A stretch of 64,000 nt of DNA from Mucilaginibacter saanensis. Its GTDB lineage: Bacteria; Bacteroidota; Bacteroidia; Sphingobacteriales; Sphingobacteriaceae. Location of the stretch: contig NZ_JACHBZ010000021.1 of the NCBI RefSeq assembly GCF_014200575.1, positions 1-64,000 of the forward strand. The letters run 5' to 3'. The notes beneath the pieces were generated by a model, which saw only the letters and a program-made list of their open reading frames with translations, had not been told where the DNA came from and did not search any database. The first letter of the stretch is position 1, and each line of letters opens with the position of its first letter. The position numbers and the translations under genes are program-made. Positions 62,008-64,000 of the stretch are shown in pieces.

Positions 62008-63432
62008 ATGGAAAAAACTTGTACTAACGTTTGGAATAGCTGCCTCCAGATCATAAAAGATAACATACCAGCACAAAGCTTTAAAACTTGGTTTGAGCCA
62101 ATAAAAGCTTTGCGTATGGAAGGAAGCGTCTTGACGATACAAGTACCAAGTTTATTTTTTTACGAATGGCTTGAAGAACACTATGTAGGTTTACTGCGCA
62201 AAACAATAAAAAAACAATTAGGCGACGAAGGACGTTTAGAGTATAACATTGTTGTTGAGCAATCATCAAGTAAACCATACACAACTAACATGCCTTCAAA
62301 CGGAAATGGAGCCGAGTCAAAACATCAGTCAATGCCGATCCCTATTTCAATTAATAAGGACATCAAAAATCCTTTTGTAATACCCGGTTTGAAAAAATTA
62401 AATGTAGATCCACAGCTGAATAGGAACTACACCTTTGAAAATTTTGTTGAAGGTGATTGTAACCGTTTGGCTCGCTCTGCAGGTTATGCTGTTGCTGCAA
62501 AACCCGGAGGCACCTCATTTAATCCTTTAATGATATATGGCGGCGTTGGTTTGGGTAAAACCCACCTGGCACAAGCCATTGGCAACGAAATAAAACGCTC
62601 ATTACCTGATAAACTGGTACTTTATGTATCATGCGAAAAGTTTACCCAACAATTTGTTGACGCACTTAAGCATAATAATATTAATGATTTTGTGAATTTT
62701 TACCAGGCCATTGATGTACTGATCATGGATGATGTACACAATTTTGCCGGCAAAGAAAAAACACAGGATTTCTTCTTCCACATTTTTAACCACCTGCACC
62801 AATCAGGCAAACAACTGATCATTACATCAGACAAAGCTCCAAAGGATCTGGCTGGTTTGGAAGAACGCCTGCTGTCAAGATTTAAATGGGGCCTGTCGGC
62901 AGATTTGCAGATCCCTGATCTGGAAACCCGTATGGCCATCCTGAAAAACAAAATATACCAGGACGGTATCGAACTTTCAAATGATGTAATTGAGTATGTA
63001 GCCCATAACATTGACAACAATGTACGTGAGCTTGAAGGAGCCATGGTATCCCTGCTGGCACAATCAACCCTTAACCGCAAGGAGATTGACCTCAACCTGG
63101 CCAAGCAAATGCTGAAGAACTTTGTGAAAAACTCGTCGAAAGAAATTTCGATGGAATACATCCAGAGCCTGGTTTGCGAGTATTTTGAAGTACCTATTGA
63201 AATGGTAAAATCACAAACCCGCAAACGTGAAATTGTACAGGCAAGGCAAATCTCCATGTATTTGGCCAAAGCCCATACCAAAAGTTCATTAAAATCAATC
63301 GGCCACTTCTTTGGCGGCCGTGACCACTCTACTGTAATATATGCCTGTCAAACCGTTGAAGACCTTATCGACACTGACAAGAAATTTAAAGGCTACGTTG
63401 CAGACATTCAAAAGAAGCTAAAAATGTCTTAA
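62008..63432 (+). CDS. dnaA: Chromosomal replication initiator DnaA
   Basis: 474 aa. Domain I starts CTNVWNSCLQIIKDNIPAQSFKTWF; a divergent linker follows. AAA+ domain: Walker A GGVGLGKTHL at about 178-187 and Walker B DVLIMDDVHNF. Domain IV carries the DnaA signature GGRDHSTVIYACQTVEDLI. Length is normal for Bacteroidota. Whether oriC is nearby is not clear. Strong terminator downstream. Confidence 0.97.
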   Translation: MEKTCTNVWNSCLQIIKDNIPAQSFKTWFEPIKALRMEGSVLTIQVPSLFFYEWLEEHYVGLLRKTIKKQLGDEGRLEYNIVVEQSSSKPYTTNMPSNGNGAESKHQSMPIPISINKDIKNPFVIPGLKKLNVDPQLNRNYTFENFVEGDCNRLARSAGYAVAAKPGGTSFNPLMIYGGVGLGKTHLAQAIGNEIKRSLPDKLVLYVSCEKFTQQFVDALKHNNINDFVNFYQAIDVLIMDDVHNFAGKEKTQDFFFHIFNHLHQSGKQLIITSDKAPKDLAGLEERLLSRFKWGLSADLQIPDLETRMAILKNKIYQDGIELSNDVIEYVAHNIDNNVRELEGAMVSLLAQSTLNRKEIDLNLAKQMLKNFVKNSSKEISMEYIQSLVCEYFEVPIEMVKSQTRKREIVQARQISMYLAKAHTKSSLKSIGHFFGGRDHSTVIYACQTVEDLIDTDKKFKGYVADIQKKLKMS

Positions 63433-63458
63433 CAGACCTATTATCATATTACTATGGG

Positions 63459-63487
63459 GCCTTGCATATTTTATGCAAGGCTTTTTT
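63459..63487 (+). terminator. Terminator after dnaA
   Basis: A perfect 10-bp stem GCCTTGCATA / TATGCAAGGC with a 3-nt loop, directly followed by TTTTTT. Confidence 0.93.
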
Positions 63488-63521
63488 GTTGGGGCTATAA
63501 CAGGCTTCACACCAACAATAA

Positions 63522-64000
63522 CTATCCCCCTACCGGTTCCATTATTTTTAAAATGGCATCAATATATTCCCGGTTATTGGCCAGGCGGGGTACTTTATGC
63601 TGACCGCCCAGCTTGCCTTTCTCTTTCATCCAATTAAAAAAAGTGCCTTCCGGGGCGCGGCGCACTATCGGGCGGCGCAGGGCCAGGTCTTTGAAGCGCT
63701 TGGCATCATAATCGGAGTTGATGCGGCGCAGGGTTTCATCTAACAAATCAACAAAGCGGTCAAATTCGGCAGGCTTTTTTTCAAACTCAATGATCCATTC
63801 GTGAGCACCGCATTGGTCGCCGTTAAAATAAACCGGAGCAGCGGTATATTCCCTGATAATGGCACCTGTTTGGTGGCAGGCTTCTTCTAGGGCACGTTCG
63901 GCATTGTCAATGATCACCTCTTCGCCAAAAGCATTAATGTAATGCTTGGTACGCCCGGTAACCTGTATACGGAAAGGCGACAGAGAAGAGAACCTGATGG
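63522..64000 (-). CDS. GH3 auxin-responsive promoter family protein (3' end)
   Basis: The frame stays open from the window edge to a stop at 63522, giving about 159 C-terminal residues (IRFSSLSPFRIQVTGRTKHY...); the start lies outside. The family is recognised from RTKHYINAFGEEVIIDNAERAL, GAHEWIIEFEKKP and EKGKLGGQHKVPRLANNREY. Plant GH3 proteins are acyl-acid amido synthetases forming adenylates; the role of bacterial members is unknown. A GTG at 63917 is not the true start. Confidence 0.85.
   Translation of the reverse strand, partial: IRFSSLSPFRIQVTGRTKHYINAFGEEVIIDNAERALEEACHQTGAIIREYTAAPVYFNGDQCGAHEWIIEFEKKPAEFDRFVDLLDETLRRINSDYDAKRFKDLALRRPIVRRAPEGTFFNWMKEKGKLGGQHKVPRLANNREYIDAILKIMEPVGG

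Noticed and set aside
62700..63281. 193-aa minus-strand ORF opposite dnaA
   Set aside because: Antisense shadow rich in Ser/Arg/Cys, without any motif.

Overview
The window reads as chromosomal DNA of a Bacteroidota bacterium of the family Sphingobacteriaceae, most like Mucilaginibacter or Pedobacter. The reasons are: a SusC/SusD pair with a glycan enzyme, Bacteroidota-specific families (BT_3928-type DoxX protein, DUF1599, DUF5686, Reg_prop/Y_Y_Y regulator), moderate GC with AT-rich spacers, and -7 promoter elements of the TAnnTTTG type in front of many genes. I see no insertion sequence, prophage, CRISPR array, tRNA or rRNA gene. No taxonomic or database search was run, so the genus is an inference.

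Layout. 1-350: spacer with a minus-strand promoter and purine-rich leader that looks like the front of an rRNA operon lying left of the window. 0.35-15.5 kb: housekeeping genes, namely two RNA methyltransferases (RsmF-like, RlmD), a CoA-binding/DinB/FAD-oxidoreductase operon, an ECF sigma factor, a LemA-TPM-TPM set, a Nudix hydrolase, FolP, a DUF1599-DoxX-permease-shikimate kinase operon and a PyrR-like phosphoribosyltransferase. 15.6-21.1 kb: a 37-codon small ORF, a frameshifted creD with two operator-like palindromes upstream, a TetR regulator, PheS followed by a Rieske-like lipoprotein, and Kbl. 21.2-24.9 kb: a DUF5686 outer-membrane protein and TrhO.

25-35 kb is a polysaccharide utilisation locus: a membrane-spanning one-component regulator, SusC, SusD, a GH144-type glycoside hydrolase (a family known for beta-1,2-glucanases) and a secreted alpha/beta hydrolase. 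35-41.5 kb holds a protein built on repeated KPRFNPGMVKPKP motifs, DUF2442, YebC, a threonine-dehydrogenase-like SDR that could feed Kbl, Asd and a LysR regulator.

41.9-52.2 kb is rich in carotenoid and envelope genes: a CrtD-like desaturase, Xaa-Pro aminopeptidase, ferrochelatase, CrtW-like ketolase, IspH, CruF-like hydratase, CruG/CrtQ-like glycosyltransferase, an acyltransferase, an alpha/beta hydrolase and WaaA. Together they suggest a keto-, hydroxy- and possibly glycosylated/acylated monocyclic carotenoid. 52.4-56.3 kb encodes three nucleotide-sugar enzymes and a CpsB-type phosphatase. 56.4-64 kb holds a MacB-type permease, a duplicated-domain lipoprotein, an A-type Fe-S carrier, a B12-domain-less acyl-CoA mutase subunit, DnaA, and the end of a GH3-family protein cut by the window edge.

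Between genes there are many short inverted repeats. Some are ordinary terminators. Others belong to dispersed repeat styles, and several of these reach into coding sequence: CCCCTAAAGGGG elements form or follow gene ends at 1.7, 1.9 and 46.1 kb, and a phrase-like repeat lies inside waaA.
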